Assembly (NCBI GenBank): GCA_037389465.1
Contig: JAZARR010000130.1
Span: 369,501-433,500, forward strand
Source of the DNA: Baylisascaris procyonis
Taxonomy: Eukaryota > Nematoda > Chromadorea > Rhabditida > Ascarididae
Length of the DNA stretch: 64,000 nucleotides
Direction of reading: 5' to 3'
A program made the position numbers and the translations under genes. Of this stretch, positions 35,358 to 46,981 are shown in pieces. Position 1 is the first letter of the stretch. Each line of letters begins with the position of its first letter. The notes under the pieces are model-generated. The model made no database searches. It had not been told where the DNA came from and worked only from the letters and a program-made list of their open reading frames with translations.

Positions 35358-36840
35358 CTGTAATAAGTTTTGAAGAACCAAACAATACAGTGGAAATAGT
35401 GTTCTGGAATATAACACCTATGAGATTTTGTGTTACATTATTCAAACGATACAGGTTGATGAAAACAAAACCATCTCCCACTTCCTCAAAACCAATTCGA
35501 TTGAAACTACTTGCAACAAGTTTCTGATCAGTACTCCTGGATAAATGCCACAAGAACTTTCATTCCACCTTCAATCCTTGCTAATGAGCACAGTTTTATA
35601 TTATCTAAAAGAAGCCCGCGGATGCCAAAAAAACAAGAAATGTGCGTTAGGTAGCTAAAAATGGAGTTTCTTTTTAAAATTAGAAAGAGCCGCTGGTGAT
35701 GCTGCTGGAGTCGTATCTCATCTGCTTGCATAACAAATGCGAATGGCAGTCTGCTCATCACATGTCATGAAATGTTCAGTTCATCAGCACTTGTGTAAAC
35801 AACTTGACCACACAATGTTAATCACTGGTACCTGTGCTCTTCCGATGCCGCACTGCTCAATGTGTATATGATATCCTATGCATCATATAGGCGAACATCT
35901 TGCCAAACCACGAGGGTTTAGCAAGGTAGCACTCTGTGTCTGCATAATGCACAATATAGGAGACGAAGCAATCGGAGCATTCACGACACACGCTATGCCT
36001 TCTACTTAGGTGCGTTCAAAACGGAAATCCTGTGTGCGCGTATGAGGTCATTACACGCACCTTTTGATGCGGAAGTGCTGTGAATAGCGAAAACCAGACC
36101 TCGGAAGTATAACTCCTAGCAGTCTATACTAGCAAACACCTGGCCTAATCGTGTGAAGATGCTGTATTCATATCAATCCAAATATGTCTTCTATTGTTCT
36201 TTGCCTTTTCAGCCTTCCGCCCTAATGTCCACCAAAAGTGCTCACCCCCCCCCCTCCCCATCGATGTTTGGAAACAAAGCAGGTGCGCGATGAATTATTT
36301 TTCAAAGAAGTTTCTTCTATATAACATACTGTGTTTCTCATAAAAAAAATGCCGAATCTGTTTTCCGTTCAGGCAGACTAGTCCAGGCTGCAGGATTTCG
36401 GCTAGATCTTGTGTACGACTGTGATTGGGAATGCCAAGCGAGTAATATTGAGCAACTTTCGTTTTTATAATTCAATCGTCCGCCTCTGGAGCCCCCTCCC
36501 TCCCTCCCTCTCCATCGCACTTGTATACTAATAGAAATTTTTATTTCTACTAGGGCCTGTTTCGTTATTTCTATGCGCTTTTGTGCAGTTTGTTCGTTAT
36601 TTCTTCAAAAGAAATGCGATCACCAAATAAAAGGTTATCTTTCTGACTAATGCCACATTAAATAAAGAGATATAAACGTTATGTTCGAACACTATCAAAT
36701 GCATCAAAAAGGAGCTGAGAGGATTCCACTCCGAAATAAATAAAAAGAAATCACTGTAAAATGGTCTCCCAGTTGCTATTTTGAAAAATGTTGCGACTGA
36801 TATAATCACTATTCTTTTTCTAATCGATAAACCAACTCAC

Positions 36841-37200
36841 GTCATTAATAAACTTGTGAATCTTCTGTTTGCTCGTCGCAGCGAAACATTCGTTCTCTTC
36901 CGTTTCATCCGACTGAAACATATTTCTTTAAAAAACATCACGATATAATTAATGGCTGTGCAGAAATACGCTTGCATGAAAAAAACGTCCAGACGACATC
37001 TCGTTGGCAGGAAGCTGTTCCCCTGTCCTCGCATCTAAATCTTTCCCCAACACCTACACAGAAAGGAATGTAGAGATTCAGAAATATCACTGTACCGACC
37101 TGCTTTCCCTTTAAATCTTTCATTCGTCCTCCACCCTTTTTCCGGGCATATCCTTGCTCAGATGTATAAGTTTTCGTGTCTCCCTTGTCGGAACGCAGCT
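36841..37200 (-). CDS. Three chained exons of an unidentified gene
   Basis: Exon 1 (about 37200-37100) includes LRSDKGDTKTYTSEQGYARK and KGGGRMKDLKGKQ, then a GTCGGT donor. Exon 2 (37053-36970) reads VLGKDLDARTGEQLPANEMS, SGRFFHAS, then a GTATTT donor. Exon 3 (36912-36841), after TGTTTCAG, reads SDETEENECFAATSKQKIHK, FIND, then GTGAGT. All junctions are phase 0. The protein is hydrophilic, basic then acidic, without membrane segments. I do not recognise the family. The start and further exons are unresolved; a stop lies just upstream of exon 1 in its frame. Confidence 0.5.
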
Positions 37201-38960
37201 TTTAAGCTTTAAATCCATGCTGACAAGCGCTTTTATACGTACAGCCACCATCAACTGAGTAATTGATATACAATAGCTAGAGGCAGCTCCACTTTCCCCT
37301 CTCCCCCCCCCCCCCCAACCCTTCCTGAGTGAGCAATGGGTACCACAATTTTCCGAATCCTCGTCGCGATGAGACTGTGAACAAATATTTGAAAGAACTT
37401 AAAACTTAATATTTGTATAGAAATAATAATACAGAAGCTATGAAAGCATTCCTTGAAAACATCAAAATTTCAATGGTTGTTTCTTAACTGCAAACCACTC
37501 CTAGCATTCACATCTTATGCAGCAGTATCAGAATGCGACCATCGGTAAGTTAAACTTTCAAGACTCCAATTTCAGCCTCAAATTTTTGGTGAAAGCTCAG
37601 CGATGTGCAACTCACCCACCCTCAATTAAATGATTAAATGTAGGCTTCTTGAACGCTAATTCCCTTTCATACTTCCGGATTGTTCCCATTAGGTCATCAT
37701 TCGACAATCGAAATAATCCACAAAGACCTCATCCCAGAATTCATAATACACAGCAGGTTTATGTTTCCACTTATAACTAAAACTGCTAACCTGAACATAG
37801 AATCTGATAATCGCGTCACGGCACCACGGCTGCAAACTGGCTGATTGTATAGACAAAGTTGATAACCGCTATCACAAGTAACTGGAAAGGAAATCTGCCA
37901 ACCATGCTAATGGGTACCGCATGATTCTGGAGAGTTCCCCTCTCCCCTCTCATCTCTTCCAGTCTACATACAAAAAAGTATCCGCCTTGATGAGCTCTTT
38001 CCTCCTTCCATAAGAGTTCAGATAAGATTATGTGCCTCCGACAATATCAATTCATTGTTATACCTGGCTAAACTTTTCGGAACATAAATAATTTCTTTCC
38101 CTGTAATTTTTTGGAAAATCTCGAAAAATTCATAACGTCCGAAAGTTTATTGATGTTATACAGGCACTTGCACTATCCCACTTTCTCACGGCATCGCCAT
38201 ACCAATCTGTTAAAATCTGAGCCAAATAGGCAAATGACTGGATTTTGTAATGATCATCAAAAAGGAGTAAGGAGGAGTAACACTTCCATCAAAAGACCTC
38301 CAGTGGTGCTCTCATTTATCTCAACGAATCATTAATCCCATAGAGAACAGGGAAGTGAGTACAGGAAGTTTTACAAATATTGGGCAGTGAGTCCAGTTCA
38401 GTGTCATTAAGTGAGAGGATTTTGAAGGGGCAAGAGAATGTTGTCAATCGAAAAAAGATCACTGTGAGCGTTAGGAATCTTATCGATCTTGATGTCAGCA
38501 CTCTTAAAAAGCCTCCCTTCTTCATCGTTTCAGGTCATACAGTATAGTTAAATGATTGCCTCTGTAAAAAGACAAGCAAGTTTCCTATTAACTAGTACTA
38601 CGCGGGTTAGGTGAGAGCAATTCATTGAAAATACAGTTACGGCAGTAGTTAACATATGCAGATTCATATTGAGCTTTTTAGCGTAAAAGGATTGAGCTGC
38701 TATTCAAACAAATGCTGACGTTACTTAACAATCAAGTAGAACTTCATCGTTGAAGTACGCTCTGTACCGATGAACCCATAGACAATAAATTTCGCATTAG
38801 ATGACAGAATGAGAAAAAACGGAACTATAGCGATCTCAGGGATGAAAAAATATCAAATCCTGTTTTCCTCTTAAGATAAGTACAAAAGGATAAGATAAGC
38901 CCATCGGTTCAATTATGCACATTTTCCCTGCCTTTACGGTTCGTCCATACAACACTGCTA
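37201..38960. other. Spacer downstream of the innexin-like gene
   Basis: AT-rich with a C15-type homopolymer near 37300. A possible short innexin-tail-like exon (GNHLTILYDLKR, stop at 38522, acceptor TTTACAG at 38562) is too short to be sure of. Confidence 0.3.
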
Positions 38961-41900
38961 TCATATCCGTTGCAGTGCATTAACAAGAAGTGACATAAAA
39001 CTTACGAAAGCAATCCAATACCACAGGATCAAAAAAAGCTTCTCGTTGATGACATTCAACATGAGCACACACTGGAAAGTGTCGTGCTCCACTTGCCCAA
39101 TAACGTAACGCTCCATATCGCAGAACGTAACAGGTGGAAAATAGTGAACCGTCGCCGTAGATCCTCCGCTCGTTACCGTTGTTATCAGCTTTGTAGGCTG
39201 AATTCCAAAGAGCGTTTTATCAAAAAGCATTCTCGCAAGGGATCGATCATTTGAAAGGCAAATTCTGCGCATTCGTGCGATCTCACCAAACCGAAACCGG
39301 AAGAATCCCGCGAGCAAATCTCGAAAAACTGCTCGAGAATTGTAAATTCATCCCTCCCCGCTTCCAATTCTTATCCAAAATCCAGAGACCTCATCCCTTC
39401 TAGGGGTGACTGCAGATGAAAAAAAGAATCAAATTCCGAGCGATCACAGGTTTAGAACTGAATACTTGACAGTGGAGGAACTCCAGCTCTTCACGCAAAT
39501 TGGGCCTAAGCCACTGTCATCCAAAAGCAGGTATGTAACTCCACAACCAGCTGCTTTCACTGCTTGATAAGAACCTTTTGGTTGTTTTCCCATTCTTGAC
39601 AAGAAGCAAGCAGCCGAACCGTTGCCTCGAAAATGATTTCGTTAAAGAAGTCAGCAAGCAGACTTTCAAACACAACAAGGATGATACGTGAGGAGGTCAA
39701 ATAACGGAACCTTCCATTCTGACCCCACAGCTGCACAGGCAATCCCAAGAGTACTGATGTAACCTATGGCCAATAGTGCATTAGAAATATTTCTTCATAA
39801 GCCCTCTAAATACTCGCTCTCGAAGACTATGTGAGAGCATGATCCAGGATATAAATTTCTTGAGGTTCCACCAAAAAACATGTAAATGGCCCACCTGAAG
39901 TGCCCAAGTAATACTGTCGATGTCCAGGAAGCGACCGATTAGCATAATCTGTGCCGCATCATTAGCAATCCAAACCAATTTTGTCAGCACATAGGCAGCT
40001 GTCGAATAAAAACCGAGCTTAGTTGGCGACAGCGCAGCAAAACTCCCTGCCTAAAACGAGAATTCCAACTATTACCTTCCCGCATACACAAGCAAAACAA
40101 CACCACAGAAATTCATCGAAGATCTCTCATCACAAATACTCAAAAATTAAAGATAAGAATAGTTGTGATAACTTCTATCGTATTTTTCCACCAAAGTCAT
40201 CTTATTTCCTCGTACCATAATCTGTGACAACCTTCTTCTTTTTACATGCAATATAGCAATCTATTCATTTGTTGGTTTCGGTGTCCTCTCAAAAGGTGTC
40301 AAAAAATGCACAGCATATCACGTTCACCAACGACCGTCCCATCTCTACCACCTTTGCACCTCTTACTGGCAACAACTCCCCATCAATGTTTATTACAATT
40401 CCTTTCCAAACATTTCATATAAAACTTCCAAATGAAGCGAGATATGGCGTTGACTATGATGTGCGATGAGTAATAAATATTACGTATGAATGGGAGGATA
40501 TATTGTGGAGAACAAACGCCATTCCAGTATTGCATTCAGATTTGATCTCAATCGCCATCTTTTTAGAAACCAATCAGGCTCGGAAAGAGTTCCTTCTGAG
40601 ATTCTCATAGCTGAGATGAAAACTCCCCTCATTCAGTCACCTCTCTTCCGCAGCTTCCCCCTTTCTAACAAAGAGAACCGACTGCTTTATTAACGATCAC
40701 TAAATCGCCGATGGTAGTCGTTGAAAAAAGTGAATATTTTCCCATTTGAACGGACCGGAAAAAGAGACTTTACTAAAAATTAAATCCTTTTTTAAAATAG
40801 CAGAGAAGTTCGGAAACAAAAAATGGGCAATAAGATTTTTTGGGACATAAATAAACAAAGAACAAAACTATGTCGCATATAGCGACACTATTGGTAAACT
40901 AATTGCAAAGCTCCAGCAGTTTTGCATTAAAAAAGTAAGAGAAAACAACAACGTATGTACTATAGCAATAAGGGTTACCGACTGGTTTGTGCTGTCACGA
41001 TACTCGAATGAGCAACGAATAAACTCGACAGCTTTGTCCAGCTTCTTCGACCTCTCGTCCATTTTGGTAGTGTTTCGTATCGCTACCCCTTCATCCACTA
41101 CAGTTTGCATATCAAGTACTGCAACATTAAAAGTTTCACCTTGTGGCATGGTCGAACGGACATCCGCGATGCTCGCATTTCCAACGCTTACCTGGCCAAT
41201 CGAGGAAGAAAGATGCAACCCGTCCCATGACTCCATCATATTACACACGTCTTCTTTTTTCCAACTCCGCCTCTTTTTCTAAGAAAGTATCAGAAGTGAG
41301 AGTCGGGAAGGATCTCGTTAATCTTTCAGTTAAACCCACATCAATATCACATGTAAATTACACTTGTGCATTGACACCGCAACAATTATCTCGCACTTTC
41401 ATTGAGGCTTCACCCAGCCTGCTGAACAATGTGTACCACACAGTAAGAATACATTGAGAGCCATGGGACGCACACTTCAAGGATAGAGGAGATAATGAAC
41501 AATGCATCTGAATGAGGAGCATGGATGCACACTTGATGGTGGCTAGTGGTGGAACACTGCCAAGCCACACACCACCTTCAACGAGCTTATGAACAATCAA
41601 GCTGGATTCGCGATGATGTGAGCCAACTAGGCGTTTCAGAAGGAACTATCATTACTTGCACCTTTCACCAGTCAATTCAAAATTGCAAAAATAAAAACGG
41701 TAGGACGATTGTTGCACTCTTCGTTCCCACCTTGACTAATGAACTACCGCTCTGGACATACAAATGATGCAAAGGAAAGGAAACACAAGTAAAAGAAAAT
41801 AGGATTGCATCGTATAATGTATCACTGCAATGGTTCTCTTGCTTCAACTGGAACATCGTGGAATGAACAGAAATATTTAGCAATATTAGCAATAAATCAT

Positions 41901-43833
41901 ACGCCACAGAAACACCGGCGCGTATTCCACTCACACTTTATCGGGATCCAAATCGGGCATTTAAATAAAAGTCAAAGCATGGCTGCGTTTCTATAAGACC
42001 CTGCTGCACCGTTATACTAACTTCCACAGCCTGTGACCAAGCTTTCTTCACATACACCTTATATGAGCATTTCAGTCCTCAAAATTTAAGCACATTTTCC
42101 TTTCTCTTTCCGACTGTGTTGGTTATTGTTGAGCTTGCAGTAATATAGGAGGGTTCAGGTTTTTCGTTATATAGGTGGATTCGGAATAAGTGGGATATGT
42201 GGAATACGGGTGGATTTCGTAATATATTAGTATAGGTGGATTTTTTAAGAATCAATTTCAGGCTATCGTTTCCACCACCATCACGCATGGCAGATGCCTA
42301 TTATTTCAAAGTCACGCCACCATCTTACTGCGATTTTTTCCGTGATAAGTGAGTGAATCGAAAACAGATTGCATCAATCAAAATTGGAAAACACTGAACG
42401 ATTTTGTTGAAAACAGAAAACATTAATAACCTCCTAAATATAACAGTTCTAAAATACATAGAAAATGAACAAAAAAGAAAGGGAAGTGATCGAAGTTAGA
42501 AGCGATGCTTACTTCCACACTATTGGAGTGTGTGCCAAATCCAGCTGGGAATGTAGAATATCAACGCTTGTATTGCGAAGAATAAGGCACCCACTGAAAG
42601 CAATGCAACATTCTAAACATTTTCAGAGAATGACTTGTGAATCAACATTTTCTTTTGAACAAATTCCGCATGTAACGTAGATGAATGTCTGCTACTGTAT
42701 TATCTGATGTTTTTATAAGTCTGCGATATAAGCCCAAGGAATGGAGGAAGGTGGCGATGAAACGTTGGATATGGTGAATTTCAAATAGTAAACTTACAAC
42801 ATGAAACACTATGTGAAACTGAACACCCTGCGAATATGGCATTCAGTTATAATCGGACTGAAAACAGAAAACACAAAACAAGAAAAGTCACCTTTATCAT
42901 TTATATTGCACGAGAAACTGAGTGGAGTTTGGGAGGGGATGCGACATTTCTTTGAGAGCATTTGCAAAAGCATGGATCGATGCAGGATGATAGTTTATGT
43001 GACAGAATGATTCCAATAACGCCCAGTAATTTTCATTTCCGAGGTTACACCTCAGCGGAGCACATGAAAGATGTAAGCAAATGATGCAAAACAAAATGGT
43101 GTCCATTCCAAAACGATGTGGAATTATCAATTACGATGGTCCAGATCGCCATCGAAGGATAATTGCACAACGAGAGGGATGTTCGCAATTCAAGTAAACA
43201 AGCAGGAAATGAGGAAAAGCACACCTGGTAATAATTAAGCTCAACGCCAGACGACTTCTTCAAGCTGATCCTTTTCTTTGTGCTCGGCAATGTCTTGTTG
43301 TATGTGAGTCGACAGGTGCTTTCAACGAAACAAAAGTATTGTCCATACGATGTCCACGAGCCACCTTAACAGTCATATTTATCAATTCGTGTTCCTTGCG
43401 GCTTCAAATGAAACTGCAAACAAGTGAAACCTCGTTACCTTTCCAAAGTTATGCGGCATATAGCCTCGTCATTCATGCATCCATTAGATAACATTAAATG
43501 CTTTATTAATCCTCATTTGTTTAAGGTCATGAAGCTGCAGCATCCACTATGCTTCCCCTAAACACATTCTCACGTGTCTCCCCTAGACTTCCCTCCTTCT
43601 TTCCCTGTCGTTCCGTAAGTGCATGTAACAATGAAAGAAAACTAACGATCCAGATGGGCTGGCAGCATGCACTGAATGGGTTGACCGAAACGCTGTTTCG
43701 CACCAACGAACATCGCATACAACACCAATACCGTCACTGTACCAACAAAATGCAGTCTGTCAACGATATCATCCAGGTGACGGGAGGTCACCGAAGACAG
43801 GAACTTGCCTAGTAACGGGATCTCGACCAACAT
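38961..43833 (-). pseudogene. Innexin (gap-junction protein) gene, probably degenerate
   Basis: Innexins are four-pass membrane proteins that form invertebrate gap junctions. Exon 1 (43833-43647) starts MLVEIPLLGKFL and contains TM1 and GQPIQCMLPAHLD. Exon 2 (43364-43225) continues RGSWTSYGQYFCFVESTCRL, with conserved cysteines, to YYQ. Exon 3 (42593-42513) holds TM2 but is one base short and has an in-frame TAG. Exon 4 (about 41260-40979) is the cytoplasmic loop (GLHLSSSIGQ, KKLDKAVEFIRCSF). Exon 5 (40050-39895) is TM3 (AAYVLTKLVWIANDAAQIML). The last recognised exon (39197-38961) has FPPVTFCDMERYVIGQ, QCVLMLNVINEKLF and TM4, with a stop right after it or a GTAAGT donor at 39005. The link between exon 5 and this exon (39557-39735 open) is uncertain. 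Innexin identity is firm; functionality is doubtful. Confidence 0.8.
42513..42593 (-). pseudogene. Damaged TM2 exon of the innexin-like gene
   Basis: The acceptor CTTTCAG and donor GTAAGC are intact. The exon begins TGGGTGCC (WVP), then must shift one frame to read FFAIQALIFYIPSWIWHTLQ, and then meets TAG. The paralogous exon at 30458-30539 has one more base and CAA where this one has TAG. So there are a one-base deletion and a nonsense change within 81 nt. Confidence 0.75.
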
Positions 43834-44405
43834 TATCGATGCTCTTCTTCTTAATTACCCTCCTGAAGCGCACAACAAAAACAGCACTTGCACATGAAAA
43901 AAGGCGTTTCTGCATCATTAAACCGCGACAATATAAACAATCTAGAGGACAGAGTGGTGTCACATCTGCCACATGAATGCATAGTGGCGAAGAGTAGTAA
44001 AAGGTGATGAAAGAATGGGGAAAGGACTTAAGAACGCAGAATTGCAAGTTTATTGCAAGAATATGCGGAAAGCAACATTACTGCAAAGAAAGGGATGTCG
44101 TGCAAAGAAAACATTGCAAAAAAAGGAAAGAGGTCGTGACAGCCGTACGTTAGTCATTGCATCGGCCTCATATAAGATTGCTATTACTGCCTCATGCACA
44201 TCCTCATACCCTTGTTGTGCACCTTAAAGTGACCATCGGAAATTTGAATGCAGTGATGATTCGATGAGATGAAAAGTAAATTTTGTGGAAACATCGAGCA
44301 CCATAACCGGCGGACGATGAAGTTGAAAAGGGATCATAGGGGTACGTTGAACTAATGGGATGGTGTGGTACGAGTGGGACGGCTAAGATGATCATGCATT
44401 CATAT

Positions 44406-45351
44406 CTAGGCTGAATCATGTGTTTGTGTGGTCTCGTTGCGTTCCTCCCCCCTCTTTCCCTTCCAGTTATTGTTTGCAATAATAATTTCAACTTCTGGAC
44501 AGTTTTCCCTCGCGAATTGAAATTTTCTGTGACATTCCTGTGTCACATAAAAAAAGAAAATAATGACCCATAAAACTGAAGTTTTCATCCAGAATAAAAC
44601 ATAACAGGCCAAGAAGTGGTGAACTTAACAAACTTCATTCTTCAGATCTCCTGGAATGCAACTTGATGATACTATATACAAACACGTACACACATACAGA
44701 CCGAGAACACTGTAATGCAAAAACTATTGAATAACAAAACCAAAATATCTCCTCGTTTATCCACCTCTCCATTGTCCATAAAAACCTCTTTAATGGAGCT
44801 CTAAAATACAAGCTCCTGTTGGATTATAAATGTAAGCCCTATCATATGGTACGGATCATAGCCACTAGCACTTTCCTTGAACCGTTTTTGAATTTGCTGG
44901 CCCAGCGATCATTATTGTTTCCCCTGCAATCAGTTACCAATAAAAGTATCCATCTAGGTATGGGAAAACCAACTTTAAGTTTCAGCAACAAGAAAATTTG
45001 AAATCGAATTGGATGGGGATGGGGGATGAGGGCATTTCTAGCATTTAAATATGACTCTATGAATGCATATCCAAAGTACCACAGTTAGCGCCTTATGAAC
45101 GTTATGCTAGATAAACTGGTGAATTTAACGAACGATACTGCATGAACGAAAAATACCCAAAACCCAAACCAACTCACTTTCAGCAGGACTGACAACACAC
45201 AGCAACCACCCCCCATTGAAGCACCAACGATATATGAGAGAAATAATGAGGCAGCGCGAACGCAGTTGTTGCAAAATAACATCGGCTTTGATACGACGCT
45301 TTGATCGGTAAAATTTTGCAGTGAAAAATGACGCTGTTTTAAGACCGTCAT
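44406..45351 (-). CDS. Possible two-exon gene, small membrane protein
   Basis: Exon 1 (45351-45178) starts with ATG and encodes MTVLKQRHFSLQNF, then a hydrophobic stretch AASLFLSYIVGASMGGG, CCVLSVLLK, and a GTGAGT donor. Exon 2 (44537-44406), after a TGACACAG acceptor, reads ECHRKFQFARENCPEVEII and ends THDSA and a stop. The junction is phase 0, giving 101 residues with one membrane segment. It lies about 0.6 kb upstream of the innexin-like gene on the same strand. No family recognised; a chance model is possible. Confidence 0.35.
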
Positions 45352-46597
45352 TTTGATCGAGACCTTTTGCAGTGCAGAATGCCATTTTTGCAAAAGTTTT
45401 AAGTGCTCGGATGCAAATGTTTCAATATGCGTCCATCGTTGCAAATGGGATTACCAATGAACACTACCAAATGGGACACTACGACAAATTGAGCGTTGAG
45501 AGATGACAACCCACATTGGTCGATATTGTGAGAGGAAATCAATGCAGAAATATAAAATATAATAGCAAAATTCAACGTTGAGAAGTTATAATTGTTAGTA
45601 AAGTGATTATTATTACAAGAAGAAATAAGTAATAGCGATCATAAGTAAGAATAAAATTCGATTTTTAATGTGCTGTTTTGGAAGCTTCTCAGAGGTGATA
45701 ATTTTACCGCCTTCAACGCAGCTTAGACGTTTTGATAATTTTCTACAGAATTAAATTCAACGACGATCCTCAACCGCATCACTTTTGCTGGCTATGAATA
45801 TGAATTCAATATAACCATTCACATTGCATTTGTTTTGCAGAGTTGCTTCACAAAGCACATTATTGGCAGTGCTGTGTCCGTGCTTGCGTATGTCGTCTGT
45901 CTGTCTGTTGGTCTACCTGTCGGACGTAGACCAGTGAAAATGAAATCACGAAATTTCATTGTTGTAACAACACCATATGATGGCGTCCTATAGTATTTGT
46001 AACATTCATTCATCAACTTCAAAAAGGTTTTTATACACATTTAAAAGTGGAAAAAGAATAGGCATATGTGTTACATCATATTCATCGTTTGGTATTGCTT
46101 ACTGTGCGATCGTTTAAAGAAGACTCCGACCAGACTATTTGCCTTCGTCCTAGCGAGTCACTCCAACCAGGGGTCTCATAGGGACGAAGGCGGTGGAGCA
46201 AGTCAGAACCCTCTTGCTGAGTGGAACAACGATGAACCGACTCGTCAATATCCGATGGGCAGGAGACGAGCCTCAGCCCTACCCTTCATGCTACCTTATA
46301 ACTTCACTTAAGCGGAAGTGGAAGCGATATGAAGAGACATTTATTCGTAATTGAATGCTTTGTCGATTAAAGTAATAAGTAAATAAATGATCTGTTTCAT
46401 ATCGATTATCGCATAAAACAAATATTTTTTGTATGAGTGTTCGAATGTTTCAACAATTGAGCACACAATTTTCCATGTTTTTAATCCTCGTTATTTAATC
46501 TATGCGATGGTTGGTCATTGAGGGCAACATAAATGTCATCGCATATCGCGTCAATTCTTCTGCCACTTCGCTGGTTTTTTGTGCTTGCAGGGTTGAA

Positions 46598-46981
46598 ATG
46601 CAAAGCGCATATCATACCAGCCCCTCCTCCCCCTTGCCCCCTCCCCCACCTCAGCCACATCCTCCCACTCGTATTTCCCTTGAAGATTTTCTACTGGAGA
46701 TTACCGGAAAATTGTCACCATCAGAATCGATCCACGATTACCGTCGACCGATCAATGACAAAAAGAAAACCATCTTTCAGTGGAGAAATGCACATATTGA
46801 ACTACAAAAAACATGGCCTCAGGGTTTGTTCACTAAAGATGATTGGGGTGAGTTCGAGGCATCAGTCCACATCCACATCAATGGTTATGGGCAATATAAG
46901 TGCAATAACAAGTTCATCGAGGATCAAAGTGCAACGAGAGCGGAGTTTATTGTGAGAATGCACAAATATATGCAAGCCTGA
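46598..46981 (+). CDS. Small proline-rich hypothetical protein
   Basis: Single exon, 127 residues. A strong acceptor (GTGCTTGCAG at 46581-46590) lies 7 bases before the ATG, which is the usual layout of an SL trans-spliced start, so I chose this ATG over the upstream in-frame one at 46502. The N terminus has a proline run (PLPPPPPQPHPP). The rest is a compact mixed-charge domain with LEDFLLEITGKLSPSE, KKKTIFQWRNAHIELQKTW and FEASVHIHINGYGQYKCNN, ending YMQA. There is no signal peptide or membrane segment. Family not recognised. Alternatively it is the last exon of a longer gene. Confidence 0.55.
   Translation: MQSAYHTSPSSPLPPPPPQPHPPTRISLEDFLLEITGKLSPSESIHDYRRPINDKKKTIFQWRNAHIELQKTWPQGLFTKDDWGEFEASVHIHINGYGQYKCNNKFIEDQSATRAEFIVRMHKYMQA

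Noticed and set aside
35224..35553. 109-aa minus-strand frame as a single exon
   Set aside because: An acceptor splits it, and the innexin C-terminal motif in the neighbouring frame explains its 3' part better; the 5' part shows no family resemblance.
42465..42680. 71-aa plus-strand frame
   Set aside because: It is antisense to the innexin TM2 exon; its likeness to the frame at 30443 comes from the paralogous innexin exons on the minus strand.
46066..46311. 81-aa plus-strand frame with Arg-rich tail (GRRRASALPF)
   Set aside because: It looked like a possible neuropeptide-type precursor, but there is no clear signal peptide cleavage pattern, no repeated peptide and no splice support.
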